A stretch of DNA of 64,000 nucleotides, taken from positions 176,704 to 240,703 of the forward strand of contig CABUKE010000002.1 of NCBI GenBank assembly GCA_902492065.1, given 5' to 3'. Positions 26,577-36,265 of this stretch are shown piece after piece (position 1 is the stretch's first letter; every line of letters starts with the position of its first letter). The stretch comes from an uncultured Eubacteriales bacterium (GTDB lineage: Bacteria > Bacillota > Clostridia > UBA1381 > UMGS1253). The notes under the pieces are model-generated. The model was not told the origin of the DNA and searched no databases. It saw only the letters and a list, made by a program, of their open reading frames with translations. Both the position numbers and the translations under genes were made by a program.

Positions 26577-28490
26577 TTACAGCTTCTCCACCTCATCGAG
26601 CCAAATCCTTGCGCTCGCATCGCTCGGCATACGCCAGTCACCGCGCGGCGATAAGGTAACTGTACCAACCTTTGGCCCATCAGGCAGGCAGGAACGCTTA
26701 AACTGCTGGGAGAAAAAGCGGCGGTAAAAGGTTTTCATCCAATGCAAAATTGTTTTCTTCTCATACTCTCCCGCATAAGCATACGTACACAGGCGGAAAA
26801 TCTTTTCTGGTGAAAAGCCAAACCGAACCATATAATAGAGGAAAAAGTCATGCAGGTCGTACGGCCCGACGATGTCCTCTGTCTTTTGAGAAATTGTGCC
26901 GTCCTGCTGTGCCGGCAAAAGCTCTGGACTCACCGGCGTATCTAAAATGTCGTAGAGCGCCGTTTTTAGCGTCCCTGACTCTGCACTGTCCGCAACATAG
27001 CGCACAATATGGCGCACAAGCGTTTTCGGAACAGAGGCATTAACACCGTACATGGACATATGGTCGCCGTTATAGGTGGCCCACCCAAGCGCCAGCTCTG
27101 ACAAATCACCCGTTCCAATTACAAGTCCGCCGCACTGATTGGCCACATCCATCAATATCTGCGTCCGTTCCCGGGCCTGCGCATTTTCAAACACAACGTC
27201 ATAGCAGTCCTCCTGCTGTCCGATATCTTTAAAATGTTGATTCACCGCATCGGCAATGTCAATCGTGCGGAGCGTCACACCCAACGCCTCGCATAACAGC
27301 TCCGCGTTCGACCTCGTTCGCTTCGTCGTGCCGAAGCACGGCATTGTTACCGCGACGATATCCTCCATCGGACGGGCAAGCTGATTCATCGCACGTTCCA
27401 TAACCAGCAGAGCTAAGCAGGAGTCAAGTCCGCCGGAGATACCGACTACAATTGTCTTGCAGCCCGTATGCGAAATTCTTTTTTTCAGTCCCTCAACTTG
27501 AATAGCAAGGATTTCTTCACAGCGCTGTGCACGAGTTTCCGCATTGTCCGGTACAAACGGACGACGCGCCACCAGACGCGTCAACTTTGTTTCCTGCAAA
27601 TCTAAATTAAACGGTATAATCTGATACCCTTCCGCCACATCCGCTGGAAAGGTCGTCGTCCGCCGTCGCTCTGCCGCAAGCTTTTGCACGTCAATCTCAC
27701 TGAAATAAACCCCTGTTTCAAACAATCCGCTCTCTTGAAGGATTGTTCCGTTTTCTCCAATCAAATCATGCCCGGAAAATACGAGATCGGACGTCGATTC
27801 GCCGTATCCGGCATCAGCATACACATAGCCGCAGATAAGCCGTGCCGACTGCGAGGAAACAAGCATACGGCGGTAATCTGCCTTGCCGATTACTTCGTCG
27901 CTTGCCGACAAATTCGCAATTACTGTCGCCCCGGCAAGCGCGTGTGCTGCCGACGGCGGCTGTGGCACCCATAGATCCTCACAAATTTCAACTCCAAGCA
28001 CAAAGTCTGGTACGCTTTCACAGGCAAAGACAAGCTTTGTACCGAAGGGAATCCGTTTCCCCTGCAAAACAATCTCGCCGTTATCTTTCGGCGCAGGAGA
28101 AAAATGCCTCTGTTCATAAAACTCGCTGTAATTCGGAATATTCGTTTTTGGGACAACGCCCAATATTTCGCCATTATACAGCACCGCCGCACAGTTATAA
28201 AGCTTCGTCCGATAGACGAGCGGCAGACCAACAACACAAAGCATTTCCATTGCTACGCTCGCCTCTGCGAGCTGGAACAGCGCATGTTCCGCTGCTTTCA
28301 AAAGCGGCTGCTGCAAAAACAAATCGCCGCAGGTATAGCCCGTTATACACAGCTCCGGCAATACAAGTAGCTTTGCCCCGCTGCCATAAGCCTTCTGCAT
28401 TGCCTCCTTGATTGACTTAACATTAAATGCGCAGTCTGCAACACGAATCTCACACGTTGCCGCCGCCGTCTTTATAAATCCATGCTTCAT
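26577..28490 (-). CDS. nadE: Glutamine-dependent NAD+ synthase
   Basis: 637 residues, the two-domain glutamine-dependent form. It amidates nicotinate adenine dinucleotide to NAD+. The N-terminal nitrilase-type glutaminase domain has the triad Glu in LPELCITGY (near residue 46), a lysine near GVVPKTNIPNY (near 115) and Cys in GVEICEDLWVP (near 177). The C-terminal ATP-pyrophosphatase domain has the P-loop GISGGLDSCLALLV (near 351) and the GTGDLSELALGW motif (near 460). It completes the salvage route started by pncB at 12.9 kb. Monocistronic with its own promoter and terminator. Confidence 0.96.
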   Translation of the reverse strand: MKHGFIKTAAATCEIRVADCAFNVKSIKEAMQKAYGSGAKLLVLPELCITGYTCGDLFLQQPLLKAAEHALFQLAEASVAMEMLCVVGLPLVYRTKLYNCAAVLYNGEILGVVPKTNIPNYSEFYEQRHFSPAPKDNGEIVLQGKRIPFGTKLVFACESVPDFVLGVEICEDLWVPQPPSAAHALAGATVIANLSASDEVIGKADYRRMLVSSQSARLICGYVYADAGYGESTSDLVFSGHDLIGENGTILQESGLFETGVYFSEIDVQKLAAERRRTTTFPADVAEGYQIIPFNLDLQETKLTRLVARRPFVPDNAETRAQRCEEILAIQVEGLKKRISHTGCKTIVVGISGGLDSCLALLVMERAMNQLARPMEDIVAVTMPCFGTTKRTRSNAELLCEALGVTLRTIDIADAVNQHFKDIGQQEDCYDVVFENAQARERTQILMDVANQCGGLVIGTGDLSELALGWATYNGDHMSMYGVNASVPKTLVRHIVRYVADSAESGTLKTALYDILDTPVSPELLPAQQDGTISQKTEDIVGPYDLHDFFLYYMVRFGFSPEKIFRLCTYAYAGEYEKKTILHWMKTFYRRFFSQQFKRSCLPDGPKVGTVTLSPRGDWRMPSDASARIWLDEVEKL

Positions 28491-28542
28491 ATTCGCCCCG
28501 TCCTTTACCTGTCTTTCTTTGTATTCTGCTCATATGTTGTAA

Positions 28543-28572
28543 ATTATACCACTCGTCCGTTCCAATTGCAAT
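28543..28572 (-). promoter_or_regulatory. Sigma-A promoter for nadE
   Basis: On the minus strand, TTGCAA (28567-28572), 18 bases, TATAAT (28543-28548) with an extended TGG. Confidence 0.72.
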
Positions 28573-28587
28573 ATTTCACAAAAAATA

Positions 28588-28612
28588 AGCGGAGAGACGT
28601 ACTCCCCGCTTT
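28588..28612. terminator. Terminator after pyk
   Basis: AAGCGG/CCGCTT arms with an inner GAG/CTC stem; on the minus strand ATTTTTT follows, and on the plus strand TTTTTATT follows. It ends pyk (-) and can block read-through the other way. Confidence 0.8.
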
Positions 28613-28627
28613 TTATTATTTACATCT

Positions 28628-30391
28628 TTACTGCCCAACCTTAACCGTTCCGCTGTATACCACACCGCCCGACGGGTCAAGCGTAGCAATTGCGCCACAC
28701 TTTAAGATATCCGTTGCATTGTTCGCCGCATAAATAACAGGGATATCGAGCGTCATACCCACAATTACGCCATGTGAGGCTGAGCTTGCGGACTCAATTA
28801 CAAGTCCAGAAGCGCGTTTTATAATAGGCAAGAGGTCATTGCTTGTATCATGAATGACCAGTATATCACCGTTATTAAACTTCTTTGCTGCTTCTTTCGC
28901 TGTTTTACATACGCACACCGGGGCGGAAACTGGTCTCTGGCCGCTGCCTTTTGCATTAATCAGGATGTGGCCTGCAATTTCGACTTTCAATATATTCGTT
29001 GTACCCTGAATCCCCAACGGAAGGCCCGCACTGATAACAACCATTTCACCACTCTTGACATAGCCGTGTTCAAGCGCAATATCCACTGCCCGCTCAAATA
29101 GTTCTCCGCTATCCTCCATATTCTCAAGGAAAACCGGAATGACGCCCCATGACAGGCACATAAAACGCATGGTCTTTTCACGTGAGGTGCAACCGATAAT
29201 CGGACATGCCGGCCGGTATTTTGACATCATGCGAGCGGTCGTGCCGCTCATGGTAAGCGTTATAATTGCCGCCGCACCGAGGTCGTGCGCTGCACTGCAG
29301 GTTGCATGGCTGATTGCTGTCGTGATATTAACATTTGCGTTGTAATCATTCTCAGAAAACCGCTTAATGTAGTTGATATCGTCCTCAGTCTTTTTTGCAA
29401 TCCGCGCCATAGTCGATACCGCTTCAACCGGATACTTTCCAACTGCGGTTTCTCCCGAAAGCATAATTGCGCTTGTACCGTCGTAAATTGCATTTGCAAC
29501 GTCGGTAATCTCCGCCCGCGTCGGACGTGGGTTCTGAATCATTGACTCAAGCATCTGCGTCGCTGTAATTGCCGGCTTACCAGATACCATTGTCTTTTTT
29601 ATAATCATTTTTTGCAGCGCCGGAATTTCTTCAAACGGGATTTCAACGCCCATATCGCCGCGTGCAACCATGATGCCGTCGCTCACCTTGATAATTTCAT
29701 CTATATTTTCAATTCCTTCAAAATTTTCAATCTTGGCGATAATGCGCATATCGCTGCCGTTATCTTCCAAAATCTTTTTAATCGACAAAATATCAGATGC
29801 ATTCCGGGTAAAGGAAGCCGCAACAAAATCAAAATCATTCTCAATGCCGAACAGCAGGTCATTTACATCGTTTTCCCGCAAAAACGGAATGTCCAGTTTT
29901 ACAGATGGAACATTAACGCTTTTATTGTTGGAAATTGTTCCGCCGACAACCACCCGACAGACTACATCTGTTTTATTCACATCCGTAACAACCATCTGTA
30001 CAAGGCCGTCATCCACCATAATCGTATTTCCAACGCCGACCTTCTGCGGAAGTTTGTCATAAAGAATCTGCGCCTTCTCGCTGTCTCCCTCCCATGGGAG
30101 TGTGGTAAACACAAACGAATCCCCGGCTTTTACAATCGCTTTTCCTTCTGCAAACCGACCTACCCGCATATCTGGCCCCTTCGTGTCAAGCAGAAGTGCA
30201 ACTGGAATCCCAAGCCGCTTACTGATTGCCTTTACCTTGTCTGCACGGCGCTTGTGGTCTTCATAGCTTCCATGAGAAAAATTCAGCCGTGCTACATTCA
30301 TCCCCGCAAGAATCATTGCCTCCAAGGTCTGGTCATCATCCGTAGCAGGCCCCAGCGTACATACGATTTTTGTCTTGATATAGTCACACAT
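28628..30391 (-). CDS. pyk: Pyruvate kinase with C-terminal PEP-utiliser domain
   Basis: 587 residues, longer than the 470-residue core because of the extra C-terminal domain found in Bacillus-type enzymes. It makes pyruvate and ATP from PEP. The core shows TKIVCTLGPAT at the N-terminus, the RLNFSHG motif (near residue 36), the signature IIAKIENFEGIENIDEI (near 217) and MVARGDMGVEI. The extra domain ends with GLVIESASSASHGVIVG, which keeps the histidine of PEP-utilising mobile domains (near 543). Monocistronic with a strong promoter. The start codon follows no strong Shine-Dalgarno. Confidence 0.96.
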   Translation of the reverse strand: MCDYIKTKIVCTLGPATDDDQTLEAMILAGMNVARLNFSHGSYEDHKRRADKVKAISKRLGIPVALLLDTKGPDMRVGRFAEGKAIVKAGDSFVFTTLPWEGDSEKAQILYDKLPQKVGVGNTIMVDDGLVQMVVTDVNKTDVVCRVVVGGTISNNKSVNVPSVKLDIPFLRENDVNDLLFGIENDFDFVAASFTRNASDILSIKKILEDNGSDMRIIAKIENFEGIENIDEIIKVSDGIMVARGDMGVEIPFEEIPALQKMIIKKTMVSGKPAITATQMLESMIQNPRPTRAEITDVANAIYDGTSAIMLSGETAVGKYPVEAVSTMARIAKKTEDDINYIKRFSENDYNANVNITTAISHATCSAAHDLGAAAIITLTMSGTTARMMSKYRPACPIIGCTSREKTMRFMCLSWGVIPVFLENMEDSGELFERAVDIALEHGYVKSGEMVVISAGLPLGIQGTTNILKVEIAGHILINAKGSGQRPVSAPVCVCKTAKEAAKKFNNGDILVIHDTSNDLLPIIKRASGLVIESASSASHGVIVGMTLDIPVIYAANNATDILKCGAIATLDPSGGVVYSGTVKVGQ

Positions 30392-30454
30392 TCAGGCGTC
30401 CAACCCCTTATCCAAAAAGTTTTAATTTCCTATTTATATTATAGAAGCTCTACT

Positions 30455-30483
30455 ATTATACATAGTTTTCCCTTTCTTGACAA
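30455..30483 (-). promoter_or_regulatory. Sigma-A promoter for pyk
   Basis: On the minus strand, TTGTCA (30478-30483), 17 bases, TATAAT (30455-30460), giving a leader of about 60 bases. A second AT-rich TATAAT-like string lies between it and the gene. Confidence 0.78.
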
Positions 30484-30555
30484 TAGTAATATGTAAAATC
30501 TATGTAAAATTTATAAATATACATTATTTTTTATAATTTGCTAACCCAGCAAAAA

Positions 30556-30584
30556 GAAAAACGCCGTGATTCACGGCGTTTTTC
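30556..30584. terminator. Terminator after the phosphotransferase gene
   Basis: A 13-bp perfect stem (GAAAAACGCCGTG with CACGGCGTTTTTC, loop ATT). T-runs are on both sides, so it works in both directions. Confidence 0.85.
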
Positions 30585-30593
30585 TTTTATTTT

Positions 30594-31343
30594 TTATTCA
30601 TAATCGACAACGTCAATCCATTTCATCAAAAGGTCTTTTTCCTTTTCAATTCCTTTTGTCAGTCTCGACGCCGCAATAATCGGCAGCCACGCCTGCACAT
30701 ATTTTTTCTCTGTATTGCTCTTCCTGCAAAACAAGTCCATATACCGTTCCGCAATCTCTTCGGAATAATCGAGCGTCAAAAGCAAATACGTCACACCAAC
30801 ATCTGCGCTGGCGTTGCCCTGTGTCGCTGCAATCCAGTCGATAAGATAGGTTTTCCCATCCATTTTCATAATGTTCAGCGGGCTGAAATTACCGTGGCAG
30901 AGCTTTGTATGCTTCGGCATACTTTCCAGCCGGGTCAAAAGCTCATACTTGCGCGTCGCGTCAATACAGTCCAGGCTCTCAATATCATGACGAAGCTGGT
31001 CTTTGAGCTTAATGAGGCGCGGCGACTTCTTTGCGTGAATCTCAAGCTGCAAGTCCACCATTTCCTCTATGTACTCGTCCATCTTTTCCGGATTTTCTTT
31101 CATCAAATCCGCCAGCATTTTCCCCTCGATTAAATCCATCGTAATTGCCCAATCGCCGTCGATTTTCGAGACTTCTATAATCTTTGGCACGCTCAAGCCC
31201 GTCTCCTCAATTCGCGCCTGCGTAATTGCTTCATACAGCACCATCGTTTTGGGCTGGTCCTCTTTAAAAACCTTGACAGCCATATCTCCTTTTTGCCAAA
31301 CATCAATTCCTACGCCATGCGCAATCAAACGATCAAACTCCAT
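30594..31343 (-). CDS. Aminoglycoside phosphotransferase-like small-molecule kinase
   Basis: 249 residues from the ATG at 31343 with AAGGAG 8 bases upstream; a TTG at 31361 is less likely. Protein-kinase-like fold (APH/choline kinase clan). Visible residues are the ATP lysine in AVKVFK (near residue 25), the catalytic loop LCHGNFSPLNIM (near 148-159, HGxxxxxN form) and the metal aspartate in YLIDWIAA (near 167). It phosphorylates a small hydroxylated substrate that cannot be predicted; no resistance role should be assumed. No signal peptide. It follows pyrE on the same strand after 150 bases. Confidence 0.8.
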   Translation of the reverse strand: MEFDRLIAHGVGIDVWQKGDMAVKVFKEDQPKTMVLYEAITQARIEETGLSVPKIIEVSKIDGDWAITMDLIEGKMLADLMKENPEKMDEYIEEMVDLQLEIHAKKSPRLIKLKDQLRHDIESLDCIDATRKYELLTRLESMPKHTKLCHGNFSPLNIMKMDGKTYLIDWIAATQGNASADVGVTYLLLTLDYSEEIAERYMDLFCRKSNTEKKYVQAWLPIIAASRLTKGIEKEKDLLMKWIDVVDYE

Positions 31344-31492
31344 ACTGCATTCTCCTTCCAAACGTAAAATATATGCTGTGTATAGTATACTACATTTAGC
31401 TGGAAATGTATAGAGCTTTTTAGCAAATCTTATAAAAATTTTATTTTATGTTCATCTCATTTACAAATTATCCATAAATATTGCATAAAAAC

Positions 31493-32158
31493 TTATGAAA
31501 TAACACAGTATTGCTCCATATACCGCTCCATTGCCGCTGCAACTGTCTTATATTCCGGCTTTTCCTTCAAATACTCAAAAATATCCGTCACACGAATGAT
31601 TGCATGGACATTTATTCCAAATTCGTCCCTTACTTCATCGGTCACGGCCTTTTCCGGGTTCTGTCCATACTCGCACCGGTTCACAGAAATAAACATATCC
31701 TCTACCGATACATTTGCCGCTGCTTTCAAAATAGGCAGTGTTTCACGAAGCGCGGTCCCCGCCGTAATAACATCCTCAACAATAATAATGCGGTCGCCAT
31801 CCTCTGGTTTATAACCGACCAGGCTTCCGCCCTCGCCGTGATCCTTAACTTCTTTGCGGTTGTAAAAATACGGCTTATCAATACCGTGCTCCGTATAGAG
31901 CGCGCCAGCAGCACCGGCAGCCAGTACAATCCCTTTATACGCCGGGCCAAACATCGCGTCAAACTTATCCCCAACCGTTTCATAAATCAGCTTTGCATAA
32001 AACTTTGCGAGCTGGGAAAACTGTGCGCCTGTTTTATAGTTTCCTGTATTGACAAAATAGGGCGTATTGCGTCCGCTTTTTGTCACGAAGTCTCCAAAGC
32101 GCAGAACATCTGCGCCCATCATAAATTCAATAAATTCCCGCTTTTCTTTTGTCAGCAT
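31493..32158 (-). CDS. pyrE: Orotate phosphoribosyltransferase
   Basis: 221 residues. It makes orotidine 5'-phosphate from orotate and PRPP in UMP synthesis. The PRPP-binding loop is IIIVEDVITAGTALRET (near residues 124-140), and FGPAYKGIVLAAG (near 66) and YFYNRKEVKDHGEGG (near 96-110, flexible loop) are typical. The start ATG has GGAGGAG 6 bases upstream. It stands apart from any other pyrimidine gene in the window, and I see no PyrR-type attenuator in the short leader. Confidence 0.95.
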   Translation of the reverse strand: MLTKEKREFIEFMMGADVLRFGDFVTKSGRNTPYFVNTGNYKTGAQFSQLAKFYAKLIYETVGDKFDAMFGPAYKGIVLAAGAAGALYTEHGIDKPYFYNRKEVKDHGEGGSLVGYKPEDGDRIIIVEDVITAGTALRETLPILKAAANVSVEDMFISVNRCEYGQNPEKAVTDEVRDEFGINVHAIIRVTDIFEYLKEKPEYKTVAAAMERYMEQYCVIS

Positions 32159-32226
32159 ATTTACTCCTCCAAATATAATTTTAAATCATATCTTTTTTAA
32201 TTAGCTACAGAATCAAAAAAACTTCA

Positions 32227-32649
32227 TCACATCCACCTATCAATTCGCCGTAAAATTTCTTGTAATTTATTTTCTTTTGTCGTTTCCGGATCTTGCCAAT
32301 ACACAAAAAAAACGACAAATATCTCCATAATCTGTTTTATCTCCGTAGATCTGGATGGCACTAATTCCATGTAAAAAGCTAATATATTTTTATTGTTCAA
32401 GTGTTTGAACAAACTCCTCATATAAGATTTTGTAGCATGATTTTCAAAACACATCACAATAATTTCTTTGAATGTTGTCAAAAAAACGCGAAATCTTCTA
32501 TTTTCAGATATTGAATCTAAGTCTTTATCGGACAATTCTATTAGACTTAAGAAAACTTTTTTCGTCAGCTCATCTAATTTTTCAAATTCATTTATTAATT
32601 TATTTCGCTCGTCATTTAAGAATGTGATATAATCCTGTTTTGTCAGCAT
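32227..32649 (-). CDS. Hypothetical protein, AT-rich
   Basis: 140 residues, not recognised. Mostly helical, rich in Lys, Asn, Ile and Phe, with no signal peptide or cysteine cluster. The C-terminal part (FMELVPSR-like stretch, then VVFFVYWQDPETTKENKLQEILRRIDRWM in broken form) could be a helical regulator ligand domain, but no helix-turn-helix is visible. The base composition is clearly more AT-rich than the neighbours, a sign of a separate origin. GGGGTG lies 8 bases before the ATG, and the start is 7 bases after the DUF218 gene stop, so it is translated as the second gene of that unit. Confidence 0.6.
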   Translation of the reverse strand: MLTKQDYITFLNDERNKLINEFEKLDELTKKVFLSLIELSDKDLDSISENRRFRVFLTTFKEIIVMCFENHATKSYMRSLFKHLNNKNILAFYMELVPSRSTEIKQIMEIFVVFFVYWQDPETTKENKLQEILRRIDRWM

Positions 32650-32656
32650 GTCACTT

Positions 32657-33397
32657 TCACCCCATCACCCACATTTTCAGTATCGCCAAACTCTCTCTCA
32701 AGTAACATGATATCCAATTGTACCATTGCAGCCCGGCGTGCAGATGGGTCACATACCCAAGTCCTTCTCTTTCCGCAATGGATACGCTGCGAAAGATATG
32801 AAACCCATTTGTTATCACAGCTACGTCATATTCCCTACCAAAATGCGAATCCAATATTTCTTTGGAAAACCGCATATTTTCATTGGTCGATGTCGCGTTT
32901 TCCTCTTTGACAATGATGTTCTTACTTACTCCATGTTCTACAAGATAGCGTTCCATCGCCTCTGCTTCAGTTATAGTTTCCTGGGGCCCTTTGCCGCCCG
33001 TCACAACGACTAAAGCCTCAGGATTTCTCTGGTTGTATTCAATTGCTTTGTCAAGCCGCAGCTTCAAAGGCATTGATACTTCTTCGCCGTGTATACCCGC
33101 ACCCAAAACAATCACCGCGTCTTCTACATAATTCGCATTGTCGCTTTGCCCATAAATTGCGATAACCCCAGCAAACACAAGTTCAAGCGACAATAAGCTC
33201 AACACAACTATCTTAAAAACTCTCCAAAACCCTTTTCTTGTCACATAAGCTATCTTTTTATAAAAAATGCCCCATGCAAGAAAAACCAAACCCAGAAGAA
33301 CCGTCAGGACAACGCCCAAGTCCATATTAGAAAATACACACAAATAAATTCCATTCAGAAGTAACAGCGTGCCTGCAACAGAAAGTACAATCGCCAT
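32657..33397 (-). CDS. YdcF/SanA-type DUF218 membrane-anchored protein
   Basis: 246 residues from the ATG at 33397, with GAGAGGTGAGG upstream. Two or three hydrophobic segments in the first 90 residues anchor it to the membrane, followed by a DUF218 domain: DAVIVLGAGIHGEEVSMPLKLR is split over residues 93-114, VVVTGGKGPQETITEAEAM (near 125-143) and the NGFHIFRSV motif (near 205). Family members such as ElyC and SanA affect envelope polymer or cell-wall intermediates; the reaction is not established. It forms a unit with the AT-rich gene downstream. Confidence 0.85.
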   Translation of the reverse strand: MAIVLSVAGTLLLLNGIYLCVFSNMDLGVVLTVLLGLVFLAWGIFYKKIAYVTRKGFWRVFKIVVLSLLSLELVFAGVIAIYGQSDNANYVEDAVIVLGAGIHGEEVSMPLKLRLDKAIEYNQRNPEALVVVTGGKGPQETITEAEAMERYLVEHGVSKNIIVKEENATSTNENMRFSKEILDSHFGREYDVAVITNGFHIFRSVSIAEREGLGYVTHLHAGLQWYNWISCYLRESLAILKMWVMG

Positions 33398-33497
33398 AGC
33401 CTCACCTCTCAGTTTATATTGTACCACATTTTTCCCGGCCGCTCAACAAAAACTTACACAAACAAAAACTGTGTCGAAGCGGCGGGGTAAAAATAAC

Positions 33498-33526
33498 TTG
33501 ACTATTTTACAGAATTGGTAGATAAT
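33498..33526 (+). promoter_or_regulatory. Sigma-A promoter for DUF512-der-plsY-gpsA
   Basis: TTGACT (33498-33503), 17 bases, GATAAT (33521-33526). It gives a leader of about 40 bases before the ATG at 33575. Confidence 0.75.
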
Positions 33527-33574
33527 AAAGAGTGGGTTGTTACATGCAATATTTTACAAATGAAAGGCGCTACT

Positions 33575-34918
33575 ATGGCAAATGCAAGAATCAAAGCAGT
33601 CGCGCCCGGCAGTATTGCCGAGGAAATCGGCCTGATGCGCGGCGACTGTATTTTAAAAATTAACGGCTCGGCAATTGGCGATGTGCTCGACTATAAATTT
33701 CTTTCCTGCGACGAGGAACTCGAGATTGAGCTTTTGACGGCAGAGGGCGAACACGAGATCATCGAGGTATATACCGGCTATGAGGATTTGGGAATTGAAT
33801 TTGAAAATTCTTTGATGGACGCGCCGAAGCGGTGTAAAAACAAGTGTATTTTCTGTTTTATCGACCAGCTTCCAAAGGGTATGCGGGAAACGGTCTACTT
33901 TAAAGACGACGATGCGCGGCTCTCCTTTTTGCAGGGGAATTACATCACGCTGACAAATCTGACAGAGCGCGACATCAGCCGCATTATCCAAATGCGGATT
34001 TCCCCGGTGAATGTTTCCGTCCATACGACGGATTCAGAACTGCGCAGGATGATGCTCGGCAACCGGCACGCCGGCGAGGTTTATAAAATCATGCAAAGAC
34101 TGGCTCAAAATCAAATTAGTATGAACTGCCAGATCGTTCTTTGCCCCGGAATCAATGACGGTGCGGAGCTCGACCGTACCATCCGTGATCTGGCCGCGCT
34201 TCACCCGTATGTAGGCAGCGTATCGGCTGTACCGGTCGGGCTGACGGCATACCGCGAGGGGCTGTACCCGCTGAAAAGCTATAATAAAGCTAGTGCTCGC
34301 GCGCTGATTCGGCAGGTGGAGTCGTGGCAGGAAAAGCTGCGGCAACAGTGTGGAAGCGCGTTGATTTATCTTTCAGATGAGTTTTATCTTATGGCGAGCG
34401 TTCTGTTCCCGCCAGAGGAAGCGTACGAAGGCTTTCCGCAGCTTGACAACGGTGTGGGCCTGATACCGAGTATGGAAGCGGAGTTTACGCAGGCATTGTC
34501 AGAACTAACGGTAAAGAAGTATTCTGCGCAGGTCAGCATTGCAACCGGCGAGCTTGCCTATCCTTTTATAAAGGACCTTGTAGAGCGGCTCTGCGCACAG
34601 GTAGATAGTCTTTCCATCCGGGTTTATGCGATAAAAAACAACTTTTTTGGCGGCGGTGTGACGGTTAGCGGTCTTGTGTGCGCTTGTGATATCGCCGAGC
34701 AGCTCGCAGGGCAGGAGCTTGGAAAGGAGCTGTTTATCCCGGCGGCTATGCTGCGCGCAGACGATGACGTTTTTCTAGATGACGTATCGCTTCAGGAGCT
34801 GGAACAGAAACTGAACGTTCCAATCACCCCCGTGTTAAACGACGGATATGACTTTATTGAAAAACTTTTGCATATACAAAAACAAACAGGAGGACAACAC
34901 GCATGGCAAAACCGGTAG
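33575..34918 (+). CDS. DUF512 protein: PDZ plus radical SAM-like domain
   Basis: 447 residues from the ATG at 33575, with AAAGGCG 5 bases upstream. An N-terminal PDZ-like domain (VAPGSIAEEIGLMRGDCILKI in part, residues 8-28) is followed by a radical SAM-type cluster CKNKCIFCFIDQ (near residue 88-99) and the DUF512 C-terminal domain containing GGGVTVSGLVCACDI (near 370). The family is found in Clostridia and cyanobacteria; its substrate is unknown. The gene always tends to precede der. Here the last 16 bases overlap der, which implies coupled translation. Confidence 0.9.
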   Translation: MANARIKAVAPGSIAEEIGLMRGDCILKINGSAIGDVLDYKFLSCDEELEIELLTAEGEHEIIEVYTGYEDLGIEFENSLMDAPKRCKNKCIFCFIDQLPKGMRETVYFKDDDARLSFLQGNYITLTNLTERDISRIIQMRISPVNVSVHTTDSELRRMMLGNRHAGEVYKIMQRLAQNQISMNCQIVLCPGINDGAELDRTIRDLAALHPYVGSVSAVPVGLTAYREGLYPLKSYNKASARALIRQVESWQEKLRQQCGSALIYLSDEFYLMASVLFPPEEAYEGFPQLDNGVGLIPSMEAEFTQALSELTVKKYSAQVSIATGELAYPFIKDLVERLCAQVDSLSIRVYAIKNNFFGGGVTVSGLVCACDIAEQLAGQELGKELFIPAAMLRADDDVFLDDVSLQELEQKLNVPITPVLNDGYDFIEKLLHIQKQTGGQHAWQNR

Positions 34919-36228
34919 TGGCAATCGTAGGCCGCCCGAACGTGGGCAAGTCTACTTTATTTAATAAAATCGCCGGCACACGTATCAGCATTGTCGACGA
35001 TACGCCCGGCGTAACGCGCGACCGCGTATTTGCGGACGCGGAATGGCTTGGGCGCGACTTTACGCTCATTGATACAGGAGGTATCGAGCCGAAGGCGGAC
35101 GACGAAATTCTGTCGCAGATGCGCGCGCAGGCGCAGCTCGCCATTGAAATGGCGCACGTTGTTATATTTATTGTGAATGTACGCGACGGATTGACGGCGG
35201 CGGACAAGGACGTTGCCGCGCTTTTGATCAAGTCCGGCAAGCCAATTGTGCTGGCGGTCAACAAGGTGGATAACACGGGCGACCCGCCGATGGATTTTTA
35301 TGAATTTTATAACTTAGGGCTTGGCGACCCCGTCGCAATTTCGTCCACACACGGACTCGGCGTTGGCGATTTACTCGACGAATGCGCCAAGCACTTCCCC
35401 TCCGCAGAGCAAGGCGACGAAGAAGAAGATATCATTAAAGTTGCCGTCGTTGGTAAACCGAACGCGGGCAAGTCGTCGCTGATCAACCGTATTTTGGGCG
35501 AGGAGCGTGTCATTGTAACGAACATTGCCGGTACAACGCGCGACGCGATTGATACGCATTACGAGCGCAACGGGCAAAAATACACCTTTATTGACACGGC
35601 CGGCATCCGCCGCAAGTCAAAGGTCGATGAGCAGATTGAGCGTTACAGCGTCATCCGCGCCTTTGCGGCGGTGGAACGCAGCGACGTGTGTATCATTATG
35701 ATTGACGGCGCGGAGGGCATTACGGAGCAGGACTCGAAAATTGCCGGCTTTGTGCATGAGAGCGGCAAGGCGGCGATTGTCGTTGTCAATAAATGGGACA
35801 TCGTTGAGAAAGAAACAAATACGATGAAAAACTACAAACTGGATATTCTGGACACGCTGGCGTTCATGCAGTACGCCCCTATTCAGTTCATATCGGCAAA
35901 AACGGGCGCGCGCGTCGACAAACTGTTCGATATGATTAACGCGGCGGCAGAGCAAAACGCACGGCGCATCACAACGGGGATGCTCAACGATGTGATTGGA
36001 GAGGCGACCGCGAAGGTACAGCCGCCGTCCGACAAAGGGAAACGGCTGCGCATTTACTACGCGACGCAGGCAACGGCAAAACCGCCTACGTTTGTAATCT
36101 TTGTCAACAAGGCGGAGCTGTTCCACTTTTCGTACCAGCGCTATCTAGAGAATCAGCTCCGGGCGGCGTTTGGGTTTGAAGGGACGCCGATCCGCTTCAT
36201 CATCCGCGAACGCGGGGATAAAAAGTAA
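34903..36228 (+). CDS. der: Ribosome-associated GTPase Der (EngA)
   Basis: 441 residues with two GTPase domains in tandem and a C-terminal KH-like domain, the standard Der structure, needed for 50S assembly. Domain 1: GRPNVGKST (near residue 10), DTGGIE and NKVD. Domain 2: GKPNAGKSS (near 182), DTAGI and NKWD (near 292). The KH-like end has LRIYYATQATAKPPTFVIF in two parts. AGGAGG lies 8 bases before the ATG. It overlaps the DUF512 gene and is followed 37 bases later by plsY. Confidence 0.96.
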   Translation: MAKPVVAIVGRPNVGKSTLFNKIAGTRISIVDDTPGVTRDRVFADAEWLGRDFTLIDTGGIEPKADDEILSQMRAQAQLAIEMAHVVIFIVNVRDGLTAADKDVAALLIKSGKPIVLAVNKVDNTGDPPMDFYEFYNLGLGDPVAISSTHGLGVGDLLDECAKHFPSAEQGDEEEDIIKVAVVGKPNAGKSSLINRILGEERVIVTNIAGTTRDAIDTHYERNGQKYTFIDTAGIRRKSKVDEQIERYSVIRAFAAVERSDVCIIMIDGAEGITEQDSKIAGFVHESGKAAIVVVNKWDIVEKETNTMKNYKLDILDTLAFMQYAPIQFISAKTGARVDKLFDMINAAAEQNARRITTGMLNDVIGEATAKVQPPSDKGKRLRIYYATQATAKPPTFVIFVNKAELFHFSYQRYLENQLRAAFGFEGTPIRFIIRERGDKK

Positions 36229-36265
36229 CAAATATATCGAAATACAACTCTTGGAGGATATGGGA

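Noticed and set aside
30594..31343. Aminoglycoside resistance gene
   Set aside because: The protein has the APH fold only in general form, lies in a core-gene setting with no mobile element, and resembles general small-molecule kinases.
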